NCBI GenBank assembly: GCA_020466095.1
Contig: CM035809.1
Coordinates: forward strand, 26,959,563 to 27,023,562
Direction of reading: 5' to 3'
Length of the DNA: 64,000 nucleotides
DNA from: Chlorops oryzae
Taxonomy: Eukaryota > Arthropoda > Insecta > Diptera > Chloropidae
The notes under the pieces were generated by a model. It did no database searches. It was not told the origin of the DNA and saw nothing but the letters and a program-made list of their open reading frames with translations. Position 1 is the first letter of the stretch. Each line of letters starts with the position of its first letter. Positions 47,437-57,943 of this stretch are shown here, one piece after another. The position numbers were made by a program, and so were the translations under genes.

Positions 47437-47879
47437 TTAAGAATAGTCTATAAAAATTTTAAAAGCGGGATCCCACAATCTGCAGTGCACCAATTTTCGG
47501 ACTATGATGCTGACAAGTGTGATCGTGTTGAACGACTTTTTTCCAATTTCATTGCTTCCCGCTATTTTTTTGACAATTTTCGACGATTATTGAGCCTCAT
47601 CAGAGCTTCTGTTAATTGTTGATAGCAGATTGTGCTATTTGCGAATATAAGTTCGAATATTGCCTATAGGCAACATCGGGCATCAAAGGGTTAAAGAATC
47701 TATCTGTATTAACATATTAAAAAAATGGTAATTCAAAGAAAATTTGTTCACGTTATTCTTATTTCTACTCAGAAAACATTCTGGGTCCTAAAAGAATAAT
47801 GAATTTATGACTTCTTTTCCGGATTCGGAGTCCTCATAATGATCTTAAATATTGTGTTTCCTTTCTAACGCAGATCGTC

Positions 47880-48840
47880 CCTTTGTGAGTCCGTTTCATT
47901 GAATATCGAATGAGTCCATATAACTAAGAGCGATGCAAAACATTTTGGATTCATGTTACTGAGCCTCAGATTATTACATCGGAACCCCTTGTTTCTCCCA
48001 TATTTCGGAGTCATTTCGGTGTCATGTTTCTAAAGTTAATATTTTGTAAAAATTTCGGAGTCGTTTCGAACTTATTTCGGAGTCTTAGATCTGACTCTCA
48101 TATTTTCTACATATTTTGGACTTATTTCGGAGTCAGACTTCTGAATGTTATAATTTTTAAACATGTTGGGGTCATTTTGGACTTATTTCGGAGTAATACA
48201 ATATCTGAGCCTCATATTTTGTACATATTTTGGACTCGTTTCGGATTCATATATCTGAACTTAATATTTTGATAGCATTTCGGAGTGATTTTGGACTCAT
48301 TATAGACTTAATTCAGTTTTTTTTCGGAGTAAAATTTCTGAGCCTCATATTTGCTACATATTATATTTTGGACTCGTTTTGGATTCATATTTCTGAACTT
48401 AATATTTTGATAGCATTTCGGAGTGATTTTGGACTTATTATAGAATTATTTCAGGTTGTTTTCGGAGTCAAATTTCTGAGCCTCATATTTGCTACATATT
48501 TTGGACTCGTTTCGGATTCATATTTCTGAACTTAATATTTTGATAGCATTTCGGAGTGATTTTGGACTTATTATAGAATTATTTCAGGTTGTTTTCGGAG
48601 TCAGATATCTGAGCCTTATATTTGCTACATATTTTGGTCTCGTTTCGGATTCATATTTCTGAACTTAATATTTTGATAGCATTTCGGAGTGATTTTTGAC
48701 ACATTATAGACTTAATTCAGAATTTTTTCGGAGTCAAATTTCTGAGCCTCATATTTGCTACATATCTTGGACATATTTCGGAGTCATGTTTCTGCACCTG
48801 ATATTTTGTACAAATTTCGGAGTCATTTCGGACTCACAAA
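47880..48840 (+). repeat. TTCGGAGTC minisatellite, array 3, with 133-bp higher-order unit
   Basis: Same core as arrays at 2.3 and 4.2 kb (TTTCGGAGTC, TTTCTGAGCCTCATATTT). Between about 48,250 and 48,720 a unit of about 133-138 bp beginning 'ctgaacttaatattttgatag' is repeated four times with high identity, so this array was amplified more recently. Confidence 0.8.
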
Positions 48841-49121
48841 TATGATGGCTCTTAAAATTTTTGCTGTTTATATACAATATGCATCCATTCAAAACATCGA
48901 AAAGCTCTAAGGACAACTTCCATTTATCGCAGTCGATTCCTAAATACTTATTTGAACAAATTGCAGGATCAAAAATAATCGTACAAGAACATTTTATTTA
49001 CCTTAAAATCATTCACTAATAAATCAAAATATGAGATATTCTTTCTTCAAATTATGCTTATGAAATCAAGCTTGTGCATATTAAAAAACCCTTTTGTAAC
49101 AAAAAAATTTATCCCTTTTAG

Positions 49122-49196
49122 GGTTACCCCCCACGACTCAATAGATCTCTCTCATTGTTAACCCAAACGTCGATAAACGTCGACGATAGTGAAAAG
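49122..49196 (+). CDS. Candidate optional 25-codon cassette exon of MESK2
   Basis: Preceded by ATCCCTTTTAG and followed by GTATTA, this 75-nt stretch is open and in phase 0 on both sides. It would insert GYPPRLNRSLSLLTQTSIN followed by VDDSEK between KFGH and QLVGDNP. The encoded peptide is Ser/Thr-rich with an acidic end, plausible as an exposed insertion in the NDRG cap region. It lies 551 bp upstream of the next sure exon. I cannot confirm conservation, so it is a candidate only. Confidence 0.45.
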
Positions 49197-49747
49197 GTAT
49201 TATTCTTGAGCTAATTTTTTACTTCAATGATAAGATTTTGTAACACTTCAACAGCATTGCAATTAAAACTAGGATTAAATATAACCAAACAATGGCCAAT
49301 TTCTGCTAAATCTACTGCGATCAAAGAACTCATAGCTCTTAAGCTTTGAATAGAACTTTTTTTTTTGCTCTAAACTTTTCAAACCGAAGGAGCTTCAAAA
49401 TTCATATTTCTTAGGACAATAAGCTGCACAACAAAAGTAATCGTACTTAACTGTTTTTGTTTTTACTGCCCCTTGCATGCCTCATGCGTTCACTTACACA
49501 CACCGTATGCTTCAGTAATTAAGAATTGCACTTTTTAATCCCCTCACTAATCTACCGCCTCGCATCCAAGTAGCTCTATAATCCGAACTTATTGTTTCAT
49601 AAGCTTCTCTCTAACACAACTTTTCGAATATATCAAACTTTCAAACTTTCCAACTTCTTCCACATCAAATCAATCCATCATCCTTAAATAAAATTACCAC
49701 AATGAACATGAAAACTCGAACTCGAACCACCCCCCCGCCTCCTGCAG

Positions 49748-49860
49748 CAATTGGTTGGCGATAATCCGGATAAGGAGAAAATAGTCACCGAATACCAAAA
49801 GCGCTTGCATGGCTCACTCAATAGCAAAAATGTTGGACTCTATGTGAAGGCATTTATGAA
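49748..49860 (+). CDS. MESK2: MESK2 exon, NDRG cap region
   Basis: Acceptor CTGCAG, donor GTAAGT. 37 codons QLVGDNPDKEKIVTEYQK to VKAFM plus two bases of an Asn codon (residues 183-219). Corresponds to the helical segment before the conserved N-R-(K/R)-D-L motif. Confidence 0.93.
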
Positions 49861-49893
49861 GTAAGTGTAGCCTCCAATATTCTAGAACTATAA

Positions 49894-51175
49894 CACTGTG
49901 CGACACATTTTAGAGGTAATGTTTTGTAAACAAAAATTTAACGACTGTTTTTGAAAGCGCTCGGTGAGTATAACAACGCCTCATACTTAGTTTTGTCAAG
50001 TGACCTCTACTTTTTTTTTAAATAGACTTCAAAAAGTGGGGCCGAGAATTAAATTACTCACTTACTTATGGCTATATCTCGTAATCCGTTCAATATTTTA
50101 ATTTCCTTATATCACAATTTATAGCTCTGAACTCATTTTAAATAGTTTTAGTACAAACCGACCCGAAAAAACTATATCTAGTAGGTGCAAATCGCAAAAA
50201 TTCCTAAAATTTGACGTGTTTTTTTTTTATCATGTTTCATTTTGTATGGCCTATAGCTCCCAAGGCAATAAACATTTTTTTTTTTAAATTTTTTGATGCA
50301 AATTATAGAAAGACTATAACTAAACAACTTCTTTATGTGCACGAACTGCATCCGAGCACTACTTGATACCGTTTTTCCGCTGCAAAGTTGAACAATTTTT
50401 ACCAAAAATTGTAAGAAAAAACGCAAAATCACCCTTCGGGTATGCAAGAAGTTTTTTAACCCAACGCAAATGGTTCAGAACCATGAAATTAATATGTTAA
50501 ATTACACTAGCTTTACAGCCATTTTGTTCAGGAGATCTCAATGCACTTTTCCCATAGACTTTGGCCTTCTAAACACGAAAAAATTATTGAAAAAAAATTT
50601 TCATGGAAGCGTTTTTTTTTAATATTAATTTTTAAAAAAGACAAAGGTTTTTTTTCGGAGATATTGTAGATTTTTTGAGCAAAACTCGGCCATGCATCGA
50701 CCAATTCAAATAAATTACCACTCAAATTAAAGAAAACTAACGCCTCTAAGACTCTTTCCTACATAGTTTTAAGATTGGTAAGGAAACTAAGATTCTGTAG
50801 ACCTATAAACCTAAAAAAAATATATTTTGTAGCAAAAATACATGTTTCTTTTTCATTTATCGGCATCTAAAAAATAGATTCAAAAAATGACAATTTTTTT
50901 TTTACATTTTTGATTTAAAGGTGGGTCCTTACCCAACAAAACAGTATATTAGTTTTTAAAATCCATGGATAAATGGCGAATATATAAACTTTTTAAGTAA
51001 GGGGATAAAGCCATAAGTAAGTGAGTAATTTAATTCTCGGCCCCATTTTTTGAAGTCTATTTAAAAAAAAAGTAGACGTGACTTGACAAAACTGAGTATG
51101 AGGCGTTGTTATACTCACCGAGCACTTTCAAAAACAGTCATTAAATTTTTGTTTACAAAATCGTGTCGCACTGTG
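49894..51175. mobile_element. Foldback TIR element filling a MESK2 intron
   Basis: Ends CACTGTGCGACAC and GTGTCGCACTGTG are the tips of terminal inverted repeats of about 180 bp with few mismatches, including GTGAGTATAACAACGCCTCA and its mirror. Total 1,282 bp. Possible short duplication TAA on both sides. It begins 34 bp after one exon and stops 64 bp before the next, so it makes up over 90% of the 1,379-bp intron. CAC(T/A)GTG tips recall CACTA or Transib ends; superfamily undecided. Confidence 0.75.
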
Positions 51176-51239
51176 TAATTAGGAAGTCCTTCAAAAGACA
51201 AAATACCATTTTATAAATCCTTTTTCTTTCGAATAATAG

Positions 51240-51402
51240 CCGAAAGGATTTAACTCTGAAGGGCTGCAAAGTTGATGTTATCCTCATAACGGGCATGCTT
51301 AGTCCATACGCATCAATGGTTGAGAAATTGCATCGTGATATTGAAAAGGAAAAGGTGACCATCTTGAAGATCGAACGCGCCGGTGATGTTCTAGCCGATG
51401 CG
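51240..51402 (+). CDS. MESK2: MESK2 exon, NDRG domain C-terminal half
   Basis: Acceptor AATAATAG completes Asn, then RKDLTLKGCKVDVILITGMLSP onward to ERAGDVLADA; donor GTAAGA, phase 0. NRKDL matches the NDRG N-R-R-D-L motif, and VILITGMLSPY corresponds to the LLVVGDSSP-type strand of the pseudo-hydrolase fold (residues 220-274). Confidence 0.94.
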
Positions 51403-51478
51403 GTAAGAAATTTCATCATTATCATTATCCTTTTTGGGCAGTATGAAATACTAACCTTGCAATTCTTTTAATTTTTAG

Positions 51479-51715
51479 CCCGCCAAAGTTGCCCAATCGA
51501 TTTTGCTATTCTGCAAGGGGCAAGGACTACTCACATCGGTGGTCATGCCCGGCGTTGATCGTGGTCGTGCATTTTCAACCAGTTCCGGTGGATCAACCGA
51601 CGGCCAGAATGGCTCACGGAAACTCTCACGAGGAATTTCGATGGAAGACTACGATAAACCGAATATTCGGCGTTTGAGCATAATCAATAACGAATTGCCG
51701 CCGGTGAAGAAGTAA
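51479..51715 (+). CDS. MESK2: MESK2 terminal exon
   Basis: Acceptor ATTTTTAG. 78 codons PAKVAQSILLFCKGQGLL to ELPPVKK, then TAA at 51,713-51,715 (residues 275-352). The first 25 residues finish the NDRG fold. The rest is a Ser-rich, basic tail with three R-x-x-S type sites (RKLS, RGIS, RRLS), consistent with the phosphorylated tails of NDRG proteins. The gene product is probably cytoplasmic and, in Drosophila, the name reflects suppression of a KSR (Ras/MAPK) phenotype. Confidence 0.95.
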   Translation, partial: PAKVAQSILLFCKGQGLLTSVVMPGVDRGRAFSTSSGGSTDGQNGSRKLSRGISMEDYDKPNIRRLSIINNELPPVKK

Positions 51716-52600
51716 ATCATGAGAAGAAAAGAGAATTTTATTTCATTTTAAGTTATTTCTATATTTTATTTTATTAGCTTTTAGCTTTTATGTTTACAAA
51801 CGTGTTAAAAAAAAAAAAAAAAAAAAAAACACATACATATATAAGTATATATTCGTTATATATTTAGCAGCATTGATTCGGCATGGAAAAGATTAAATTC
51901 CATTTAGATTTCTGACAACTTAGCTTTGTAAGGAAAAGCAACAAGCAAAAAAAGCTCATTCAAGTAGTAAAGCTTTTGAAGAAATTCTGCAAGAAAAAAC
52001 AAATATGTTGAAGCTTTAGTGAAAAATTTGCTTTTTTGTGTGTCGGTTTCTCAAAATTACAAATAATTATTAAGGAAGGTATTTTTAGAAGGATGACAAA
52101 AAAAAAACTGTAAAAATTAAAAAAAAAATAATAATCAATTAAAAAATATTCAATTAAGACGACCACTTTTTTGCAGCTACTAACATAGCTTTTAACCGGC
52201 TTATAAGAGTTTATTGAGCTTCTTTAAGGTTTGTAATTTTAAGAGTTTAAATAACTTTAAAAAAAAATTGCTCAAAGCTCGCAGGGCTATTGAAAAAACA
52301 AAAATTGATACAAAGAGCTGCGGTTTATTTTTATTGCAAAAAATTTTATATTTTTTTTTGATTCAATTTAATCCGTTTAAATGTGAACCCAAACGCTTTT
52401 GAATCCCAATATCAAAAATTATCCATTTACATATACACAGAAAAAAAAAATGAAAATATTTATTGAACCATTTATTGAATCATAATCAATTTAATTCCAA
52501 CACCACCCAACGTATGTATATCATTGAATGAAACGCTTTGAGTACAAGCAGTTTGAGACTTTTTTCCCCTTAATGAATTAAGAAAGTCTAGAGGGAAATA
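51716..52600 (+). other. MESK2 3' UTR and flank
   Basis: AT-rich sequence after the stop with a poly-A run at about 51,809-51,830. No canonical AATAAA was found close to the stop; ATTAAA variants occur near 51,893, and AATAAA only far downstream (about 54,780 and 54,797). The transcript end is therefore unresolved. Confidence 0.4.
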
Positions 52601-53318
52601 TACAGGGTGTTCCATACTCAATAGATCAAAAAATAGGAGGTGATAGGGGGAACCCATACAAGCAAAAAATTGTATGGAAAGGGGGGTTCATTTTGCACTC
52701 GTAATTAGCTAGAGGCGCGAAAAGAATTCGACTAAATTGGTGAGCATACTTTTAGGCGGATATGTAAAACTATAACACTATTCAGAAATTTTTAAATTTC
52801 TTAGATTTTTGTTTTTCTCATGCTGCCTAAAAGTGTGCTCAATAAATTTGATTAAAATAACTTTTCTGGGAGTCAAAAATACAAAATAATTATTTTCAAA
52901 TCTTAGTTTTGCATTGATTGTGAAACTTTTTTTTTAGCAACCATGGTATCAAATTGAAGAGAAAAACTCAAAGTTTTCGAAAAGAGTTAAAAAAAAGAGG
53001 CTCGATCGTATTTCTTTTGAATTAAATCACTTTAAAAGCCAAAATTACACTATTTTAGGCTTAGATGGTAGTACCAGAGAAAACGGAGTTGAATTATTTA
53101 AAATCGTAGTATGCAGTGTTAACGGAAAACCGCCAAGCTTTTCATATCATATGTGATTTTAAATTTACGGCCTGTAAGTGAGGAGCACCAGTGAAAAAAC
53201 CATGCATGTAACTCCTCAGGGGTGCATTTGCGACCCCCCCTTGCCATACGATTTTTGGTCCGTCTGGAGCCCCCTATCACCTCCTTTTTTTGATCTATTG
53301 AGTATGGAACACCCTGTA
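52601..53318. mobile_element. TIR element with TACAGGGTGTTCC ends
   Basis: About 55-bp terminal inverted repeats: left TACAGGGTGTTCCATACTCA, right TGAGTATGGAACACCCTGTA, flanked by TA on both sides as for Tc1/mariner-type insertion. The inner arms read 'ataggaggtgataggggg' and 'ccccctatcacctcc'. A related left half lies at about 43,765. Two GCATACTTTTAGG-type motifs are inside (52,744 and 52,826). No transposase frame. Confidence 0.75.
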
Positions 53319-53487
53319 TAATACCTAAAGAAGTTAACCAAAAACTAGAGAAAATATCAATTATGAAAAGCTACAGAAAATTAAAAAAAATATATATAAG
53401 AAATTTTATTTACCGAACTATTCTAATTGAGAAAAGAGGTCGTTAGATGTGACGAAAGACTCAAAACCGTAAAAATTCTCTGGAAAG

Positions 53488-53870
53488 AACAGGACGAATC
53501 AAGAAAGCATCAAAATGAAAGGATTAAATTGAAGGAAGAAAGAAAATGTTCGCTATTTATGACTGGTTTTCAGTAGAGCATGTTTGCCTGTGCAATTATT
53601 CAACACATGCAGACATATGAAAGCAATTTCAATGAACCGCGAATTTTATTATAACTAGTTACAAACATTTTGCATATGTTGATATCATGCTAAGCTTTTA
53701 GATACCAGAACAGGACGAATCAAGAAAGCATCAAAATGAAAGGATTAAATTGTGCAATTATTCAACACATGCAGACATATGAAACCAATTTCAATGAACC
53801 GCGAATTTTATTATAACTAGTTACAAACATTTTGCATATGTTGATACCATGCTAAGCTTTTAGATACCAG
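53488..53870. repeat. Tandem duplication with internal deletion
   Basis: A 44-bp block beginning 'aacaggacgaatcaagaaag' (53,488 and 53,709) and a 117-bp block beginning 'tgcaattattcaacacatgc' (about 53,593 and 53,754) are each duplicated with only a couple of differences. The first copy has 57 extra bp between the blocks that the second lacks. Confidence 0.75.
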
Positions 53871-55084
53871 GACTTATTCGTCAATACAACCCTTATCATT
53901 TGAAAAGAAATCATTCATAATGTGACATAATAAAAAAAGATAATATCCGGAACTTGTACTCTTTGCTGCATTCAAAATCCGAACTTGGATCGAACCAATA
54001 CCAAGTCAAAATTCTTATGCTAACGTAAATACCTCCGATATTTATATAGATTAATCTTTTGAAGAAACAACAAAAATTTAATAAATTTCTATCACAATGG
54101 AAAAATATTCCTAAAAAATTATTTCTTTAGTAAAAATATTTATTTTTTACCAAAGCCGAATAATATATGTATGTATTAACTAGAAAGTCTTTATTCAAGT
54201 GCACACAGATGAAAAAAAAAAAAAAATGAATGTTTAATTTCATTTAAAACAAATCTATTTAGAAAAAGCACATAACGAAGTACGTATTTAAGCAACTAAC
54301 GAAACGTTACATAAACGCTAAAAGCTAAAGTAATCGTAATATTCAAAAAAAAAAAAATAATAACACATAATAATTATAATAATAATCACATTAAAATAAC
54401 GAAGTTAAAACCCGATTTTGTCATAGAGAGAATATTTAATACGAATATTTGAAAAGGGGAACTATTTGGCTTTTTCCGAGACCAAAAGGTAATTCGAGAC
54501 GATTTGTCCTGTACAACTTTATAAGAAAACAAAACGAATAAGAAGTAATAAATGAAAATTATAAAACATCGATCAATATGTAAGGCAACAGAACGATTAA
54601 TGGAAAAATATAGAGATGAATTGTCCCCGAACATGCTCATGTAGCTTGCTAAAGCAGAGATTTTTGGTTTTGGACACAATACAAATTGTTGATATATTAC
54701 TATTTAAATATTTTATTAAGATTTAGTGCGAATATAAGCGCAACCATGTGCGATGTATGCAAAAATTCTATAACGACACAAATAAAGGTAGTTCAAATAA
54801 AAATTAACGAAAAATGAAAAATTTGTGCACATATCAAATTATTGCAATTTCCTTGCTGTGAGAAGAAAGAAATGTAAACTTTAAGCCTTCGAATTCATCC
54901 TGCTTAGTCTGGTGCAGTGAAAATAGAGCGAGGAAGGAGCAAATGGGTATAAGTGATCACTGATCACACAATTGGTAAGAGGGACCACACTGCGATCAAT
55001 TTGATAACACTGCTAGTTCAAAAAACCGACAGACCGCGTTCATATCTAGAAATACTAAGTAAATTGTGCTGAATACAATAGTGA
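53871..55084. other. Non-coding stretch 3' of MESK2
   Basis: AT-rich, no gene recognised. Contains poly-A tracts and AATAAA signals near 54,780 and 54,797 that could serve a long 3' UTR. Confidence 0.4.
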
Positions 55085-55815
55085 TATTGATTTATTGGGA
55101 TTGGCTCAGTTAATGGAGATTTTCGCGTTTAAAGGTTAATCCCAAAAGTATGCAAGCATAATTTTGACTTTACTTAAAACATTTTATTTTCCCCAACAAT
55201 TAATTTAGATTTTGGGACTCCTTTTTTATATATATAACAAGACGGCATAGTGGGAAAGCACAATCGAGAGCTCTGAAGTTCAAACCCCAAAAAAATTGAA
55301 GCGGATTTTATTTTTTTATATTTCGGATTTCTTGACTCAGTTTGCTGGATGAACTCCACTTCACCCCAATTACTTTTCAGCTTTGAGCAGGCGTTCAATC
55401 TATAAAATGGCCATCGAAACAAGTTCGAGGAAAAGAAATTTCTGCAAAGCAAAATCACTCAAAAAAAAAAAATCCGAAATATAAAAACAAAATTTTTTTC
55501 CGCTTCAATTTTTTTGGGGTTTGAACTTCAGTGCTCTCGATTCCTAGCCTAGTGCTTTCCCATTATGCCGTCTTGTTAAATAAAATCACAGATCTTAAAG
55601 CTCTTTTTGAGAACTGTGTCTTTAAATTAAAAAAAAATATATTTTAAAGAAATCTAATGTCAACAGTTTCACTTCCCCTAAAAGTATGCTTCAATTTTTT
55701 TAATAATTTTGAAACCGCGATATCTCAAAAACTAGAGCCAATCTAGAAAAAACGGTTGATGGGACTGAATTCAGCGCCCCCCAATTATGTTTACAAGATT
55801 TGTCTCCATGTTGTC
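55085..55815. repeat. Palindromic repeat with two inverted tRNA-like modules
   Basis: The tRNA-like core GACGGCAT(A)(A/G)TGGGAAAGCAC with CTGAAGTTCAAACCCC is present forward at about 55,239-55,290 and reversed at about 55,500-55,575. Outer arms carry CCCAAAAGTATGC (55,141) and CCCCTAAAAGTATGC (55,675). The right 120 bp matches, in reverse complement, the flanks of the DINE-1-like insertion at 31-32 kb and represents the unoccupied site. Confidence 0.65.
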
Positions 55816-57040
55816 GGTAAAAAAAAGTACAAAATTCGAGCACAGTGTAATTTGCAATAAATAGATTTTAAATATTTCCATGGGTAGGAAAATAGCAAAT
55901 GTACTTCAAATAGGTGGAATCTATATGTTTTTTTTTCAGGAATTTTCTCCACAGGAATTTTCTTTTCATCTAATATCCTTTCCAGACGTATAACGAGATC
56001 TCGGGATTTCAGAAGAAAATTGAAATCGCCTGGATTTCAAATGTCAAAGTTATTCTAAAATTGTCTGAAATCTGGAGATTTCGTTGTACGTCTGGAAAGC
56101 ATATAAGGAACCATTTAGGAAATGAAAAATTTTCAAAAAGCCTGTAGGAAACGTCATTATGAGGCAGGTAAACATTAAAAATAAACACTATTTTTTAAAG
56201 TAAAACGGCTTTTATTTCCCGTCAATAACTAAAAAACCAAAATTTTCAAAACGCAAAAATTCCCAATAGTTTCCGAGATATCCACTAAGAGCAAACCAAA
56301 ATATTAGAACCGCAAAAATGTTTGTGTGGACGTTACACTTCTTCAAAGTATTTGCCAACTTTGAGTGGGCGTATTGCAAAAAGTAGACGTGGCAGCATTA
56401 CGAAGTTGAAGTTTTCCGACTTTGGGGCACAACAGTATGCTGTGTTCCAAATTTTAACAATTTCAGTTCAAAATTGTGGAATTTGGATCCGCCCCTTTGT
56501 ATGGGGGTGGGAGCTGGAGTGGTTTGATTTTTAAAATTGTTTTTTAAATTTCATAGATATTTGCATTGAAACGTTCATGCCAAATTTCATTGCTCTAGGG
56601 AAACTCCTTCTATCATTTACCAAGAAATGTATGGAGGTCAAGCACTCTATCCGTACGCGTGATTTGTTTTTCTACCATTTTCCTCACATTTGTACTGGAT
56701 ATTACTACTGAGAGCATCTACAATATGTACATATTTATATGAACTTACATTTTTCTAATTAGGGGATGTCGATTAATTACGTTAGGGTTTTATTACTGTT
56801 TTCACGTTAACGTCTTAAGTTTTTGCTCTATCTCTCTCGCTTTTTATAACAGAACCGTCTGCGCAGGAAAGAAAATACAAAAGGATTTTCATTGAAGTAA
56901 GTGGAAAATATAGAGTTTTCCAGGAATTTTCTGCTCGTGAATTTTCATTACAATCCAAGGAAACATTCAGCAAAGAAAAGTTGCGGAAAACCCTGTAGGA
57001 ACTGTCTCCCTGGCATTGCCATCAAGGCATTAAGGAGCAC
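55816..57040. other. Non-coding stretch with small foldbacks
   Basis: ATATCCTTTCCAGACGTATAACG near 55,975 is mirrored by a diverged arm ending 'acgtctggaaagcatat' near 56,103. At 56,330-56,660 there is text resembling DINE-1-like internal sequence ('gtgggcgtattg', 'gccaaatttcattgctctag'). No gene recognised. Confidence 0.45.
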
Positions 57041-57091
57041 AATAACAATTATTTGAGGTCAAAAAGACATTCTGTTCATTTTTGAAAAGAG

Positions 57092-57162
57092 TATAAATCG
57101 CGTGACAATCTGTGAGCTCTATCAGTACGTTGCCAGCATTCGGACCGGAAAGAGCTCCGATA
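57092..57162 (+). promoter_or_regulatory. Composite core promoter in the founder cassette
   Basis: TATAAAT at 57,092 is followed 32 bp later by the A of TCAGTA (57,124), the spacing expected for TATA and initiator. CGGACCGGAAAG occupies +18 to +29, like the MTE consensus CSARCSSAACGS. AGAGCT at +28 to +33 fits five of six DPE positions. ATG follows at +39. The four blocks are the same in the ten later cassettes, whereas linkers between them differ. Confidence 0.55.
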
Positions 57163-57437
57163 TGAACGTGTTTGTTCATGATCGCCTACGACCTCTAGTT
57201 CAAAAACATATAAATGGAGTACTATACGAAGGCTATACGAAGGCTGATCGAAGGCTATACGAAGGCTATACGAAGGCTATACGAAGGCTATACGAAGGCT
57301 ATACGAAGGCTATACGAAAGCTATACGAACGCTATACGAACGCTATACGAAGGCTATACGAGGGCTATACGAAGGCTATACGAAGGCTATACGAAGGCTA
57401 TACGAAGGCATTAAGGAGCATAATATCATTTGTTTGA
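57162..57437 (+). CDS. Hypothetical repeat peptide ORF, cassette 1
   Basis: 91 codons from the ATG 39 nt after the predicted start site. A unique head (MNVFVHDRLRPLVQKHINGV) leads into 11-residue repeats of the EGYTKAIRRLY type and ends SIISFV. No known domain. The satellite part is open in every forward frame, so length alone is no evidence of coding. The head differs from later cassettes by one base in about 66, a higher match than the promoter region. Confidence 0.2.
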   Translation: MNVFVHDRLRPLVQKHINGVLYEGYTKADRRLYEGYTKAIRRLYEGYTKAIRKLYERYTNAIRRLYEGYTKAIRRLYEGYTKALRSIISFV

Positions 57438-57541
57438 GTCAAAAAGTCATTCTGCTCAATTTCGAAAAGAGTATAAATAGCGTGACAATACGTTAGCTCG
57501 ATCAGTGCGTAGCCGGCCGTCGGACCGGAAGGAGCTCTGCA

Positions 57542-57898
57542 ATGAACGTGTTTGTTCATGTTCCCCTACGACCTCTAGTTCAAAAACATATAAATGGAGT
57601 ACTAAACGAAGGCTATACGAAGGCTGATCGAAGGCTATACGAAGGCTATACGAAGGCTATACGAAGGCTATACGAAGGCTATACGAAGGCTATACGAAGG
57701 CTATACGAAGGCTATACGAAAGCTATACGAAGGCTATACGAAGGCTATACGAGGGCTATACAAAGGCTATACGAAGGCTTTAAAAAGGCTATACGAAGGC
57801 TATACGAAGGCATTAAGGAGCATAATATCATTTGTTTGAGTCAAAAAATCATTCTGCTCAATTTCGAAAAGAGTATAAATAGCGTGACAATACGTTAG
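57542..57898 (+). CDS. Hypothetical repeat peptide ORF, cassette 2
   Basis: 118 codons: MNVFVHVPLRPL head, about six EGYTKAIRRLY units, then a tail GIKEHNIICLSQK to NSVTIR encoded by the upstream part of the next cassette. It stops at the TAG between the TATA box and initiator of that cassette, so adjacent units would overlap. Same cautions as for cassette 1. Confidence 0.2.
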   Translation: MNVFVHVPLRPLVQKHINGVLNEGYTKADRRLYEGYTKAIRRLYEGYTKAIRRLYEGYTKAIRRLYEGYTRAIQRLYEGFKKAIRRLYEGIKEHNIICLSQKIILLNFEKSINSVTIR

Positions 57899-57943
57899 CT
57901 CGATCAGTGCGTAGCCGGCCGTCGGACCGGAAGGAGCTCTGCA

